DNA of 64,000 bases from CAZJYI01 sp964550025 (GCA_964550025.1 CAZJYI010000015.1:1-64000), one strand, 5' to 3'. Positions 17,770 to 26,736 are shown, numbered from the stretch's first letter. The notes: a model not told the origin generated them from the sequence alone. Program-made: numbers and translations.

Positions 17770-18828
17770 CTACCGCAGCTTCTCCTTCCCCGTCAGCGAC
17801 AGGATCGTCCCGGCGATGAGGCGTGCGGTGGCGTCTGCGTCTTTGAGCGCGATCGTCTCCACGGGGCTGTGCATGTAGCGGTTGGGCACACTGATCAGCG
17901 CCGAGGCGACCCCCCCGCGCGTCAACTGTATGGCAAGGGCGTCTGTCCCCGCACCGTAGGACTCCGGCTGCATCTGGGTCTTGATTCGCGCCTTCTTGGC
18001 CGTCCGCTCGAGGATCTTCAGGAGCTTGTGGTTGTACGTGGGGCCGCGGTGCAGCACGGGGCCTTCGCCGAGTTTGGCGGTTCCCACGATCTTCTCGTTC
18101 ATGCCCGGGTAATCGGTAGCGAAGCCGACGTCGACGGCAATGCCGATGTGCGGGTCGACCCTGAAGGCGGCTGTGCGGGCGCCTCTCAGCCCCACCTCTT
18201 CCTGCACCGTGCTCACCGCGTGCACGGCCACGTTCAGCTCCTTGCCTTTCAGAAGCCGTAGCACGTCTGCAATGACAAAGGCGCCGACGCGGTCGTCGAA
18301 GCCGCGGCACGCAACCAGTCCGTTGCGGAGCTCTATCCAGCCCGTGTCAATGGTGGCAACGTCGCCCAGCGCCACGCACTTTTCGGCGTCCTTGCGCGTC
18401 TTGGCGCCGATATCCACCCACAGCTCGTGGACCTTCTTGATGGGGGCATCGCGTTCCTTCGCCTCCATCAAGTGTATGGGCTTCACGCCGACCACGCCCG
18501 GCACGGGGCCGCGGGCGGCGTGAATTACAATCCGTTCCCCCTGCAACAGCCTGACGTTGACGCCGCCGACACTCGACATGTACAGGAAGCCCTTGTCGTC
18601 GATGTGCTGGACCATCAGGCCGATCTCGTCACAGTGGCCGGCCAGCATGACGCGCACGTCGGCGTCCGGGTTGACCACTCCGTGCACGCTGCCGTGAATG
18701 TCTGTTTCCACGGAATCGGCGTACTGCCTCATGTAGTCGGCAACGACGTTTTGCCCTTCGTGCTCCCAACCTGACGGGGTCGGTGTGGCCATGAGGGTCT
18801 TGAAGAACCGCAGTGCTTCAGCTTTCAT
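17770..18828 (-). CDS. M42-family metallopeptidase
   Basis: A 352-residue cytosolic aminopeptidase of family M42 (FrvX/glutamyl aminopeptidase type), which forms tetrahedral dodecamers with a di-zinc centre. Metal ligands and catalytic residues are in order: His in MLAGHCDEIGLMV, Asp in RGFDDRVGAFV, the catalytic Glu pair in VSTVQEEVGLRGA, Asp in IAVDVGFATDYPG, and His in RYMHSPVETI. The substrate residues DALAIQLTRGG are present. Length and order are typical. The start at 18828 is family-like (LRFFKTLMATPTPSGWE). These enzymes were once annotated as endoglucanases; peptidase is the better call. Confidence 0.94.
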   Translation of the reverse strand: MKAEALRFFKTLMATPTPSGWEHEGQNVVADYMRQYADSVETDIHGSVHGVVNPDADVRVMLAGHCDEIGLMVQHIDDKGFLYMSSVGGVNVRLLQGERIVIHAARGPVPGVVGVKPIHLMEAKERDAPIKKVHELWVDIGAKTRKDAEKCVALGDVATIDTGWIELRNGLVACRGFDDRVGAFVIADVLRLLKGKELNVAVHAVSTVQEEVGLRGARTAAFRVDPHIGIAVDVGFATDYPGMNEKIVGTAKLGEGPVLHRGPTYNHKLLKILERTAKKARIKTQMQPESYGAGTDALAIQLTRGGVASALISVPNRYMHSPVETIALKDADATARLIAGTILSLTGKEKLR

Positions 18829-18989
18829 ACTTCGGATGTCCCCCGGTTTGCTCTATTGACGATCGGCAATCCTACGCGCTGCAGCCCCGAAGTCAAGCCT
18901 GCCGCAAATAGAGTGACGCATGTGTGACGAATCCGTTATAGTCCCCGACGAACTGGATAGGACGCGTTCCACGAAGAGGAGACACAAGC

Positions 18990-21119
18990 GTGAGGTACTG
19001 CCGAATGCGAGCGAAGGTGCATGGTGTGATTGGACTTGTCGGCGTCTTGATGCTCAGCCTGGCGTTCAGCGCTGGTGCCGCGGCGGCCGGGGCACCGCGG
19101 GTCAAGGCCGGGCCCGGAGAAGACCAGGAATCACTCGACCGTGCCCTGGCACGCGTCTATCCGGCGCTGGTGCGGGTCCACGTCGTGACCGTGTCCGCGG
19201 TTCGCGGACGGCTGCAGAAGTTCGAGAGCGGAGGCAGTGGCGCCATCATCAGCAAGGACGGCTACGTCGTCACCAATCATCACGTGGCCGGCAAGGCGCG
19301 CCGGCTCGTTTGCCGTCTGCCCGACGGGGAGGAGATCCCCGCGACGCTTGTGGGTACGGATCCGCTGGCCGACATTTCTGTTCTGAAGCTCGATCTGGCG
19401 GGGCGCAAGGATCCCAAGAAGGTGCTGCCGGTGGCGGTGTTTGGCGATTCGGACGCGCTTAGCGTCGGCGATGTCGTGTTGGCGATGGGCAGCCCCGCGG
19501 CACTGTCGCAGTCCGTGACACGTGGGATTGTCAGCAACACGCGCATGATCATGCCTTCCCTGTTCTGGCCTTCGACGTTCAAGCTGGACGGGGAGAACGT
19601 CGGCGAGCTGGTGCGGTGGATCGGGCACGACGCGGTCATCTTCGGCGGCAACAGCGGCGGGCCGCTGGTCAACCTTGCCGGGGAGATCGTGGGCATCAAC
19701 GAGGTCGGCATCGGCAGCCTGGGCGGGGCCATCCCGTCCAATCTGGCCAAGTCGGTCGTGGATCAGATTATCACGACCGGCGAGGTGCGCCGGAGCTGGA
19801 CGGGACTCGAATGCCAGCCGCGCCTCAAGGACGCTCCCGAGGAGAGAGGCGTCCTGATCGGCGGGGTCATCGCCGGTTCGCCCGCCGCTCAGGCCGGTAT
19901 CAGGCCCGGAGACATCCTCCTGAAGTACGACGGGGCCGACGTGGATTGCCGCATCAATGAGGATCTGCCTCTGTTCAACAGGCTTGTGCTGTCCACTCCC
20001 ATAGGCAAGACGGTCGACCTGTTCGTGCGGCGTGATGGCAAAGACGCGACCTTCTCGCTCAAGACGGTGGCGCGCGAGCGTTCGCAGGGCGAGGACGTGG
20101 AGCTCAAGGCCTGGGGGATTACGGCGCGCGATTTCACGATGATGTCGGCGTTGGAACTGAAACGGCCTGACCAGAACGGGGTCCTGGTGGCCACGTTGCG
20201 TCCCGGCGGCCCGTCGGCCGAGGCCAAGCCGCCGCTTGCGCCGGAAGACGCGATTGTGGAGGTCGACGGGAAGCCCGCAAACGACATCGCACAGCTTCGC
20301 AAGCTCACGGCCGCGCTGACGAAAGGCAAGGATGGCCGACAGCCGGTGCTCGTGGGGTTCGAGCGCGACAATGCACGCTACCTGACGGTTGTCAGAATTG
20401 GTCCCGAGGCGGACGAGGAGATGCCCCTGCTGGCGCGCAAGGCCTGGCTTGCCGCGCGGACGCAGGTGTTGACACGAGACCTGGCGGAAGCGCTGGGTCT
20501 CACAGGCAAGAGCGGGGTGCGGGTGGTGCAGGTTTTCAAGGACCGTTCGGCGGAAGCGGGCGGCATACGTGCGGGGGACATACTGCTGAAGCTGGACGGG
20601 GAGCCGATTCCCGCGTCGCAGCCGCAGGATACCGAGGTCCTTCCGACAATGATCCGGCAGTACCGGGTCGGTTCGGAAGTGACCTTCGACGCGGTTCGCG
20701 ACGGAAAGCCGATCAAGCTGACCGTGGTCCTGGGGGCTCCTCCGACGCCACCCGCGGAGTTGGAACGCTACAAAAACAACGATTTCGAATTGACCGTGCG
20801 TGAACTGGCTTTTGAAGACCGCATCTCGCAGGAGCTTGACGACAGCGTGCAGGGCGTCATCGTCGAGCGGGTCGAGCATGCGGGGTGGGCCGCCCTTGCG
20901 CACGTGGCGCTGGAGGATATCCTGCTTTCGGTCAACGGTACGCCGACGCCGGGAGTGGACGACGTGGAGCGGCTGCTTGAGCAGGCCGCGGTGGGGAGGA
21001 CGCAACGCGTGGTCCTTTTCGTGAAGCGCGGGATCCACACGATGTATCTTGAAGTGGAACCGTCGTGGGACAACGGCGAGGGAGTAGAGACAGAGAAGAA
21101 AGGGGACGGAGATGCGTAG
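18990..21119 (+). CDS. HtrA/DegP-like serine protease with four PDZ-like domains
   Basis: A 709-residue exported trypsin-like protease. The signal peptide is LVGVLMLSLAFSAGAAAAG. The catalytic triad is in place: His 98 (VVTNHHVAGK), Asp 128 (LADISVLKLD), Ser 222 (FGGNSGGPLVNL). Four PDZ-like segments follow: GVIAGSPAAQAGIRPGDILL, ATLRPGGPSAEAKPPL, VFKDRSAEAGGIRAGDILL, and VEHAGWAALAHVALEDILL. This is more than the usual two, so it may be a modular quality-control protease of the periplasm. The GTG at 18990 has AGGAG upstream; ATG 19005 is an alternative. The last eight bases overlap the start of a second, degenerate protease-fold gene, so the two are translationally linked and probably act together. 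Confidence 0.92.
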   Translation: MRYCRMRAKVHGVIGLVGVLMLSLAFSAGAAAAGAPRVKAGPGEDQESLDRALARVYPALVRVHVVTVSAVRGRLQKFESGGSGAIISKDGYVVTNHHVAGKARRLVCRLPDGEEIPATLVGTDPLADISVLKLDLAGRKDPKKVLPVAVFGDSDALSVGDVVLAMGSPAALSQSVTRGIVSNTRMIMPSLFWPSTFKLDGENVGELVRWIGHDAVIFGGNSGGPLVNLAGEIVGINEVGIGSLGGAIPSNLAKSVVDQIITTGEVRRSWTGLECQPRLKDAPEERGVLIGGVIAGSPAAQAGIRPGDILLKYDGADVDCRINEDLPLFNRLVLSTPIGKTVDLFVRRDGKDATFSLKTVARERSQGEDVELKAWGITARDFTMMSALELKRPDQNGVLVATLRPGGPSAEAKPPLAPEDAIVEVDGKPANDIAQLRKLTAALTKGKDGRQPVLVGFERDNARYLTVVRIGPEADEEMPLLARKAWLAARTQVLTRDLAEALGLTGKSGVRVVQVFKDRSAEAGGIRAGDILLKLDGEPIPASQPQDTEVLPTMIRQYRVGSEVTFDAVRDGKPIKLTVVLGAPPTPPAELERYKNNDFELTVRELAFEDRISQELDDSVQGVIVERVEHAGWAALAHVALEDILLSVNGTPTPGVDDVERLLEQAAVGRTQRVVLFVKRGIHTMYLEVEPSWDNGEGVETEKKGDGDA

Positions 21120-21912
21120 GAGTGTATTGACGCTGGCGACGGTATTGTGTTTGTCGGGTGTCGTGTGCGCGGAGAGTCCGGGCGTGAAGGCCGCAAGGGA
21201 GATTGCCGAGAAGCAGCAGGACGCCATTGTGTGGGTGAGCGCCGTGGTGAAGACCGAGATGACGGGGCGCGGCATGCAGATGCCTGCCCGGGAGCAGAAG
21301 GTCGAGGCGCTGGGGACGGTCGTTGACGCGTCGGGACTGACCATCGTGTCCGGCTCGGCGCTCGATCCGATGAGCATGATCCGGCGTATTGCCATGTCGC
21401 GAGGCGGTCAGCAGAGTATCATGCCGCGCAGCCAGACTTCCGACGTGAAGTTGCGGTTGGCTGACGGAACCGAGTTGCCCGCGAAGATGGTCCTGAAAGA
21501 CCCGGACCTCGATATCGCCTTTGTCAAGCCGGTGGTCGAAGACAAGAAGACCAAGTTTGCCCACGTGGACATCGGCGACGGGGGCGTCGCCGGCATCCTG
21601 GACGAAGTCGTTGCCCTGGGCCGACTGGCCAAGTCGCTGGACAGGCAGCCCACGGTGGCGGTGTGCCGCGTCTCCTCGGTCGTCACGAAGCCGCGGACGT
21701 TCTACGTCATCCACGGCGGCACGGCCGGCATGGGCACTCCGGTGTTCACAAGCGACTGCAAACTGTTGGGAATCTCGCTGATGCGCACGGGGGGACAGTC
21801 GCAGGGGCTGAGCGCCATGATGAGCGGTGGTGCGATGACACCCGTCGTGTTGCCCGCGGAGGACATCCGGGAGCTCGTCGCACAGGCACTCGCGAAAAAG
21901 AAGGGCGAATAG
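21112..21912 (+). CDS. Trypsin-fold pseudoprotease paired with the HtrA-like protease
   Basis: A 266-residue exported protein (signal MRRSVLTLATVLCLSGVVCA) with the outline of the same chymotrypsin-like fold as its upstream neighbour. The N-terminal strand pattern ALGTVVDASGLTIVSGSAL corresponds to the region that normally ends in TNHHV, but the catalytic His is absent. The Asp motif DPDLDIAFVK is kept. The Ser motif GNSGGP is replaced by GTAGMGTPVF, so the nucleophile is lost. It should be catalytically inactive and may act as a regulator or scaffold. Its start overlaps the upstream gene by eight bases. It is convergent with the cardiolipin synthase gene, with only seven bases between stops. 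Confidence 0.82.
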   Translation: MRRSVLTLATVLCLSGVVCAESPGVKAAREIAEKQQDAIVWVSAVVKTEMTGRGMQMPAREQKVEALGTVVDASGLTIVSGSALDPMSMIRRIAMSRGGQQSIMPRSQTSDVKLRLADGTELPAKMVLKDPDLDIAFVKPVVEDKKTKFAHVDIGDGGVAGILDEVVALGRLAKSLDRQPTVAVCRVSSVVTKPRTFYVIHGGTAGMGTPVFTSDCKLLGISLMRTGGQSQGLSAMMSGGAMTPVVLPAEDIRELVAQALAKKKGE

Positions 21913-21919
21913 GCAGACG

Positions 21920-23440
21920 CTACAGTACCGGCGTCATCAGGTGGGCCAGGTTCTCCATGCAGCGCTGGCCGGCCGGGCGGCTGCGCCAGGTTTCGAGCCG
22001 CAGGGCGCGGCTCAGGGCTTCGTCTTCGAGCACGATCTCTTTCATGCGGTTGACGAAACCGTCGTCGTAGACAACGAGGTTTGTCTCGTAGTTCAAACGC
22101 AGGCTGCGCACGTCCAGATTGGCCGTTCCGACCAGGGCGAACGCGTCGTCCACGAGCAATGCCTTGGCATGCATGAAGGGCGGCTGGCGCGCGAATACCC
22201 GGACACCGGCTTCGAGGAGCTCCTCGTATAGTGCTCGTCCCGCCAGGCCGGCGTAGAAGTGGTTGTTCTTCTCCGGCACGATCAGTCGTACGTCGACCCC
22301 CCGCAGGGCGGCCGTGCGCAGAGCACGGACGATGTCTCGCGTCGGCACGAAGTAGGGTGTCGCCACCAGGATCTGCTTCTGGGCAGCAACGATCGCCGTG
22401 AAGAACACGTCGGCAATGACTTCCATCTCGCTGCTCGGCCCGCTGTTGATGACGCGGACCAGCGCCTCTCCTCCGGGCGGGACTTCGGGGAAATACTCTT
22501 CCCTGAGGAGGTCCTTGGGGTCGTAATCCGTCATGAAGTACCAGTCGCGCATGAAGGTGTACTGGAGCTCGAGGGCCGCGGGGCCACGGACCATGAAGTG
22601 GTAGTCCCGGTCGGGAGGACGCCCGTTGGTCGTGACGTTCAGGTCCTTGATGTTCATTCCTCCGCAGAATGCGGTGTGGCCGTCGATAACCACGATCTTG
22701 CGGTGATTTCGCAGGTTGACCTGGAACTGGCGCTTCAATGGATTGGCCTGCGTCCAACCAATGATCTCGAGGTTGGGGACCCGGCGGTAGGGTCTGAAGA
22801 AACCCGAGAAATGGGCCTGCGTAGAGCCGAAGCGGTCGTACATCACGCGCACTTCGACGCCCGATGCGGCCTTGTCCGCCAACAGGTCGAGAAGATCGCG
22901 TCCGACGGAATCGTTGCAGATCATGAAGCTCTGCAGATGAACGTGGTGCGTTGCCCCGCGAATGGCGTCGAACATCTGCGGAAACGCTTCATCGCCCGTC
23001 ACAAGCGGCACAACGTCGTTTCCGCCGAGGAGCGGATGGTTCGGAAAGAGCTGGTTCAGCGCGCGGTTGAGTTCCGCCCCGAACGGCGTCGGCGGCTGGG
23101 AGGACACGGCTTCCCGCAGGTGTCGCCAGTACGCCAGGAGACGCGGGTCCGCTTCGCGCGCCTTGCGCTCCGCGAGCAGCTTCTCGTCCGTGACTGTCTT
23201 CCTGAACCCCTTGTCGGGAACGCGGTCGATGCCGATGGTGACGTAGAGAAAGGGGCCGACGATTGGGAACGATAGGGAGAGAAACAGCCACAGAAGCGTT
23301 GACGTGGCTTCGCGCCGCGAGCGCAGGCAATGGACGCAGATTATCACGAAGGTAAGCGCGTGGATTACCCCCCACACCGCCCCCATCCAGGGCCAAGGCC
23401 ATTGGGACGGATCAAGCAGCGCAAAAACGGTATTCGTCAT
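21920..23440 (-). CDS. cls: Cardiolipin synthase (PLD superfamily)
   Basis: A ~506-residue membrane enzyme joining phosphatidylglycerol molecules to cardiolipin. Two N-terminal transmembrane helices (WMGAVWGVIHALTFVIICVH; TLLWLFLSLSFPIVGPFLYV) precede two HKD motifs. The first, NHRKIVVIDG, is near residue 247; the second, MHAKALLVDDAFALVGTANLD, is near residue 424. Both have the His, Lys and Asp. The C-terminus ends in LAHLMTPVL, the usual ClsA-type end. I chose the ATG at 23440 (MTNTVFALLD), with GGAGG nine bases upstream, over the upstream ATG at 23476. No other lipid gene is adjacent. Confidence 0.93.
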   Translation of the reverse strand: MTNTVFALLDPSQWPWPWMGAVWGVIHALTFVIICVHCLRSRREATSTLLWLFLSLSFPIVGPFLYVTIGIDRVPDKGFRKTVTDEKLLAERKAREADPRLLAYWRHLREAVSSQPPTPFGAELNRALNQLFPNHPLLGGNDVVPLVTGDEAFPQMFDAIRGATHHVHLQSFMICNDSVGRDLLDLLADKAASGVEVRVMYDRFGSTQAHFSGFFRPYRRVPNLEIIGWTQANPLKRQFQVNLRNHRKIVVIDGHTAFCGGMNIKDLNVTTNGRPPDRDYHFMVRGPAALELQYTFMRDWYFMTDYDPKDLLREEYFPEVPPGGEALVRVINSGPSSEMEVIADVFFTAIVAAQKQILVATPYFVPTRDIVRALRTAALRGVDVRLIVPEKNNHFYAGLAGRALYEELLEAGVRVFARQPPFMHAKALLVDDAFALVGTANLDVRSLRLNYETNLVVYDDGFVNRMKEIVLEDEALSRALRLETWRSRPAGQRCMENLAHLMTPVL

Positions 23441-23520
23441 TCGAGCCGGCCTCCGTCCGAAGGGCCAATTCCGCACGGGCTCAAGCTGGTTCCTGATTGC
23501 GGAAAACCGCCTTGTGCGCT

Positions 23521-23593
23521 CCCAGGTAGCCCTCCGCCCGTGGCGGACGGAAGCGGGCCGAAACTGGGGCGGACGGGCTACTGGCTTTCCGCG
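23521..23593. repeat. CCAGGTAGC...GCTACTGGCTTTCC element, copy 1
   Basis: CCCAGGTAGCC on the left and GGCTACTGGCTTTCCGC on the right are inverted, with internal GC-rich hairpins. A second copy is at 45905-45993 and a half copy (TTCCAGGTAGCTTC) near 57673. It lies upstream of the gene at 23683. Confidence 0.6.
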
Positions 23594-23646
23594 ACAGATG
23601 CAGGCTAGAGCCGTCGCGGCCCGTTCGCAAGAACAAAGAGAATGCG

Positions 23647-23676
23647 TTGCCCATTTGTCCGAACCTTGGCTATAGT
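23647..23676 (+). promoter_or_regulatory. Sigma-70-like promoter of a leaderless gene
   Basis: TTGCCC (23647-23652), an 18-base spacer and TATAGT (23671-23676). Initiation about seven bases later would fall at or next to the GTG start at 23683, so the mRNA would have no leader. No ribosome-binding site is seen before that GTG, which agrees. Confidence 0.5.
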
Positions 23677-23682
23677 CCCGGT

Positions 23683-24405
23683 GTGAGATTCCTGCTTTAC
23701 AACATCCGTTACGGGACGGGCAACCGGTTCTCGCTGCCGTGGGGCGGATATCTGAACAACACGATCTCGAATATGCAGGAGATCACCGAGTTCATCATGT
23801 CTCTCGACCCGGACATCGTGGGGCTGGTCGAGGTGGACGCCGGGTCGTTCCGGCACGCGCGCACGTGCCAGGCCAAGACCGTCGCCAACGCCCTGGGGCA
23901 CTACCACACGTACATGTCGAAGTACGGACACAGCTCCCTTGCCAAGTGGATACCCGTTCTCAACAAGCAGGGGAACGCCTTTCTCACCCGCGATACGATC
24001 AGCAACGAGCAGTTCCACTACTTCGACAAGGGCGTGAAGCGGCTCGTCATCGAATTGGAACTGGACAGGCTGACCGTCTTCCTGGTCCATCTCGCGCTGA
24101 GCACCCGGATCCGGTACCATCAACTCGCCGAACTCTACGCCCTGGTCAAGGACACGGAGAAGCCGCACATCGTCGCGGGGGATTTCAACGCGCTGTGGGG
24201 CGACCACGAGATCGAGCTGTTCCTGGCGGCTACGGGATTGATTAACGCGAACCGTGATGGGATGCCGTCATTCCCCAGCAAGCAACCGCGCAGGCAGCTC
24301 GATTTCATCCTGCACAGCCCCTCCATCCGCATGACGCATTTCGATATCCCCACGGTCACTTTCTCGGACCATCTCCCGCTGGTCTGCGATTTCGAGGTGG
24401 AATGA
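23683..24405 (+). CDS. Endonuclease/exonuclease/phosphatase-family protein
   Basis: A 240-residue metal-dependent phosphoesterase of the EEP (DNase I-like) superfamily. It shows the expected order: LLYNIRYGTG (Asn), DPDIVGLVEVDAG (metal-binding Glu), FLVHLALSTRIRYHQL (His), HIVAGDFNALWGD (Asp and Asn), RQLDFILHSPS (Asp), and the final TFSDHLPLVCDFEV (Asp-His). All catalytic motifs are present, so it should be active; the substrate (nucleic acid, phosphoinositide-like lipid or sphingolipid) cannot be told. No signal peptide. The start GTG 23683 lies directly after a -10 element, suggesting a leaderless message. A palindromic repeat follows its stop by about 78 bases. Confidence 0.9.
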   Translation: MRFLLYNIRYGTGNRFSLPWGGYLNNTISNMQEITEFIMSLDPDIVGLVEVDAGSFRHARTCQAKTVANALGHYHTYMSKYGHSSLAKWIPVLNKQGNAFLTRDTISNEQFHYFDKGVKRLVIELELDRLTVFLVHLALSTRIRYHQLAELYALVKDTEKPHIVAGDFNALWGDHEIELFLAATGLINANRDGMPSFPSKQPRRQLDFILHSPSIRMTHFDIPTVTFSDHLPLVCDFEVE

Positions 24406-24482
24406 CCGTCGGCCTGCCGATGGCGCCCCGGTCAGAGGCAAGCGGTTACCGCGCCCGGATAGGGCTGAACAGCAGAGATCGC

Positions 24483-24566
24483 CCTCGTTGTCTTTGCCTT
24501 CGTCTTTGCCCCCGTCTTCCCCCTGCGCAGATTAGGGCAAAGACGACGGCAAAGACGAAGGGCGGG
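24483..24566. repeat. GTCTTTGCCCTC-unit palindrome, copy 3
   Basis: Left arm CCTCGTTGTCTTTGCCTTCG and right arm GGCAAAGACGACGGCAAAGA, loop CCCCCTGCGCAG. It lies between convergent genes (24405 and 24648) and is immediately followed by CACTGCCCCCTG repeats up to about 24660. Confidence 0.85.
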
Positions 24567-24647
24567 AATGCACTGCAGTCTTGTCGGTCTCCGGGTGATC
24601 GCACCGCACACACGTCAGGTCACTGCCCCCTGCCCACTGCCCCCTGG

Positions 24648-25034
24648 CTACTGCCCACCGGCCTCTGAAGACGGCTCCTCCGGACCCACTTCCACCTCGA
24701 CCTCCCATGTCTCCGCCAGCCACCGGAGCAGCTCGGACTTCGACGCGTCGACGCCCGGACTCGACAGTGCTTCGTCGAGGGCCATGCCGTAGATGATCTC
24801 CCGGGCCTCGGGCTTCTTGATCGTCCCAAGGAACTCCTTCAGAGCAGCGACGTCCTCGAAGTGCTCGTCGACCTCCTCCACGAGGCGGCGGTACTCCTCG
24901 TCCCCCAACGCGCCCGCAATGATGCCGATGCCGCGTTCCTCCCCCTCGGATACCTGTCCGTCCCACAGGACGATGGCCTCGACCAGACCAATCAGCGCAA
25001 TTCTCTGCCGGTGTGTAAGCTCGTTCAACTCCAT
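24648..25034 (-). CDS. TerB-like small acidic protein
   Basis: A 128-residue strongly acidic, helical protein that resembles the TerB/DjlA-like fold: a first helix RIALIGLVEAIVLWDGQVS, then EGEERGIGIIAGALGD and a later helix REIIYGMALDEALSSPGVDA. TerB-fold proteins bind divalent metal and are linked to tellurite resistance or envelope stress, but single TerB-like genes like this have no proven role. There is no membrane segment. The start has GGAG. The last residues (PEEPSSEAGGQ) run into the CACTGCCC repeat, so the extreme C-terminus may be repeat-derived. It is separate from the DUF533/TerB gene at 4505 but of a related fold. Confidence 0.75.
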   Translation of the reverse strand: MELNELTHRQRIALIGLVEAIVLWDGQVSEGEERGIGIIAGALGDEEYRRLVEEVDEHFEDVAALKEFLGTIKKPEAREIIYGMALDEALSSPGVDASKSELLRWLAETWEVEVEVGPEEPSSEAGGQ

Positions 25035-25315
25035 CCGTTACTCCTTCGTTGTGATGCCACACTATATCCCCAACCGCTCGGAGGCGACAACACAAACCGC
25101 CCGCAAATGTCCGATTGACGCAATCCGCTCCTGTGATCCGTGGTTGTTCCTCTCTCTGGTTGTGGCTATGCTGCACAGTGTTCCTGACAGGCTACACCTG
25201 TCGGGCATCAGGAACTCCCATCACCGATGACGGATAACTGATCGCTGATAACTGATCACTGGCCATCCGTGCCCGAGCAACGGGCTCCCGGCCGCAGAAC
25301 GGAGGATTGCGCGTC
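25035..25315. other. 280 bases between divergent genes, with a TGATAACTGATC repeat
   Basis: A promoter-containing gap between the TerB-like gene and the nucleoside transporter. Positions 25218-25262 hold GATAACTGATCGCTGATAAC and similar units, related to the palindromes at 1919 and 17737. No gene is seen. Confidence 0.6.
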
Positions 25316-26632
25316 ATGAGTGTACACAACCTGGTCAGCCTCGCGGGCGTCTTCATCCTCTTGGGGTTGGCGTGGTGCCTCTCCTCGGACCGGCGTTGCG
25401 TCAACTGGCGCCTGCTTGCCTGGGGGCTGGGCATCCAGTTTTCGGTGGCCCTGTTTCTCTTCCACGCACCGGTCGGCGTTGCGGTGTTCCGCGCGCTGAA
25501 CGATGTCGTCGTGGAGGTACTGGGGACGGCCACGGCCGGTATGGAGTTTCTGTTTGGCCGTCTCGCTCTCCCGCCCGGGACCGTCAATGCCCAGGGAGAA
25601 GAGTCACTGGGATTCATCCTGGCCTTCCAGGCGCTGCCGACCATCGTCTTCTTCTCGGCGCTCATGTCCGTCCTGTACTACCTACGCGTAATGCCCGTCC
25701 TGATCCGGGGGTTCGCGTGGGTGTTCACCCGGTTGATGCGAATCTCGGGGGCTGAAGCGCTTTGCGCTTCCAGCAACATTTTCGTGGGCATCGAGTCTGC
25801 CGTGACGATCAGGCCGCATCTCAAGGACATGACCGACTCCGAGATGTGCACCGTGCTGGCGGCCGGCATGGCCACGGTGGCTTCGAGTGTGCTGGCACTC
25901 TACGTCATGTTCCTCAAAGAGGCGTTCCCCAGCATCGCCGGGCACCTGATCTCCGCGTCGCTGCTGTCCGCTCCCGCGGCCCTGATGGTCTCGAAACTCG
26001 TGCTGCCGGAGACCGGTAGCCCGGCGACCCTTGGCGTTGCCGTGAAGCCCCATTACGAACGCGAGACATCGCTCTTTGAGGCTGTCATCAACGGTTCCAA
26101 TTCGGGCGTCCAACTCGTGATAGGAATCTGTGGCCTGCTGCTGGCCGTTCTTGGGCTCGTTGCGCTGGTGGACTTGTTCATCGGCGCGCTGGGGGGGCGT
26201 CTCAACGGCTTGCTGGGGCTCGAAATGCAGTGGTCCCTGGCGGGGCTGCTTGGGTACTTCTTCTACCCGTTTGCCGTGATTCTCGGCGTGCCGCTGGAAG
26301 AGGCCCTCGATGTTTCGCGGTTGATTGGGCTGCGAACGGTGGCCACCGAGATCCCGGCATACCAGGGGTTGGCGGCGCTGCTCAAGGAGGGTGCTCTCAG
26401 CCCGCGTTCGGCGGTCATCGCCACCTACGCCCTCTGCGGGTTCGCCCACGTGGCGTCACTGGGCATCTTCGTGGGCGGTGTGTCCTCCCTCGTTCCCGAG
26501 AAGCGCTCCTTCGTGGCGCGCGTGGGGCTCCGGGCGCTCCTGTCGGCGACCCTGGCCTGCCTCATCACCGCCTGTGTCGCCGGCGCACTCTTCACGGAAG
26601 GCATGGGAACCGTGCTGTTGTCTTCGCCTTAG
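25316..26632 (+). CDS. Concentrative nucleoside transporter (NupC/CNT family)
   Basis: A 438-residue inner-membrane symporter importing nucleosides with H+ or Na+. It has about ten hydrophobic spans and the family motifs ASSNIFVGIESAVTIRPHL, the GNxTGVQL-like NGSNSGVQLVIGI, LLGYFFYPFAVILGVPLEEA, and GFAHVASLGIFVGG near the end. The start at ATG 25316 has GGAGG ten bases upstream, so the upstream TTG is not needed. The length fits the bacterial CNT family (about 400-430). It stands alone; no nucleoside catabolic genes are adjacent. Its stop is followed by a palindrome separating it from the convergent giant gene. Confidence 0.94.
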   Translation: MSVHNLVSLAGVFILLGLAWCLSSDRRCVNWRLLAWGLGIQFSVALFLFHAPVGVAVFRALNDVVVEVLGTATAGMEFLFGRLALPPGTVNAQGEESLGFILAFQALPTIVFFSALMSVLYYLRVMPVLIRGFAWVFTRLMRISGAEALCASSNIFVGIESAVTIRPHLKDMTDSEMCTVLAAGMATVASSVLALYVMFLKEAFPSIAGHLISASLLSAPAALMVSKLVLPETGSPATLGVAVKPHYERETSLFEAVINGSNSGVQLVIGICGLLLAVLGLVALVDLFIGALGGRLNGLLGLEMQWSLAGLLGYFFYPFAVILGVPLEEALDVSRLIGLRTVATEIPAYQGLAALLKEGALSPRSAVIATYALCGFAHVASLGIFVGGVSSLVPEKRSFVARVGLRALLSATLACLITACVAGALFTEGMGTVLLSSP

Positions 26633-26637
26633 AAATG

Positions 26638-26733
26638 TTGAATATCGAATAGTGAATGTCGAATGTCGAAGTGAGGCGCTCCCACTTCAACATTCTGCGG
26701 TTCATCATTCAGGATTCGACATTTCCGCCGTCT
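26638..26733. terminator. Palindromic repeat between convergent genes
   Basis: AATGTTGAATATCGAATAG...GTCGAAGTG and CACTTCAACATTCTG...GATTCGACATTT are imperfect inverted arms. It lies between the stops at 26632 and 26737 and likely ends both transcripts. Composition resembles the palindrome at 6521. Confidence 0.6.
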
Positions 26734-26736
26734 CCT

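Noticed and set aside
19131..21395. Minus-strand frame of over 700 codons
   Set aside because: Antisense of the HtrA-like protease pair, which have clear catalytic motifs, signal peptides and ribosome sites. The antisense translation is His/Arg-rich.
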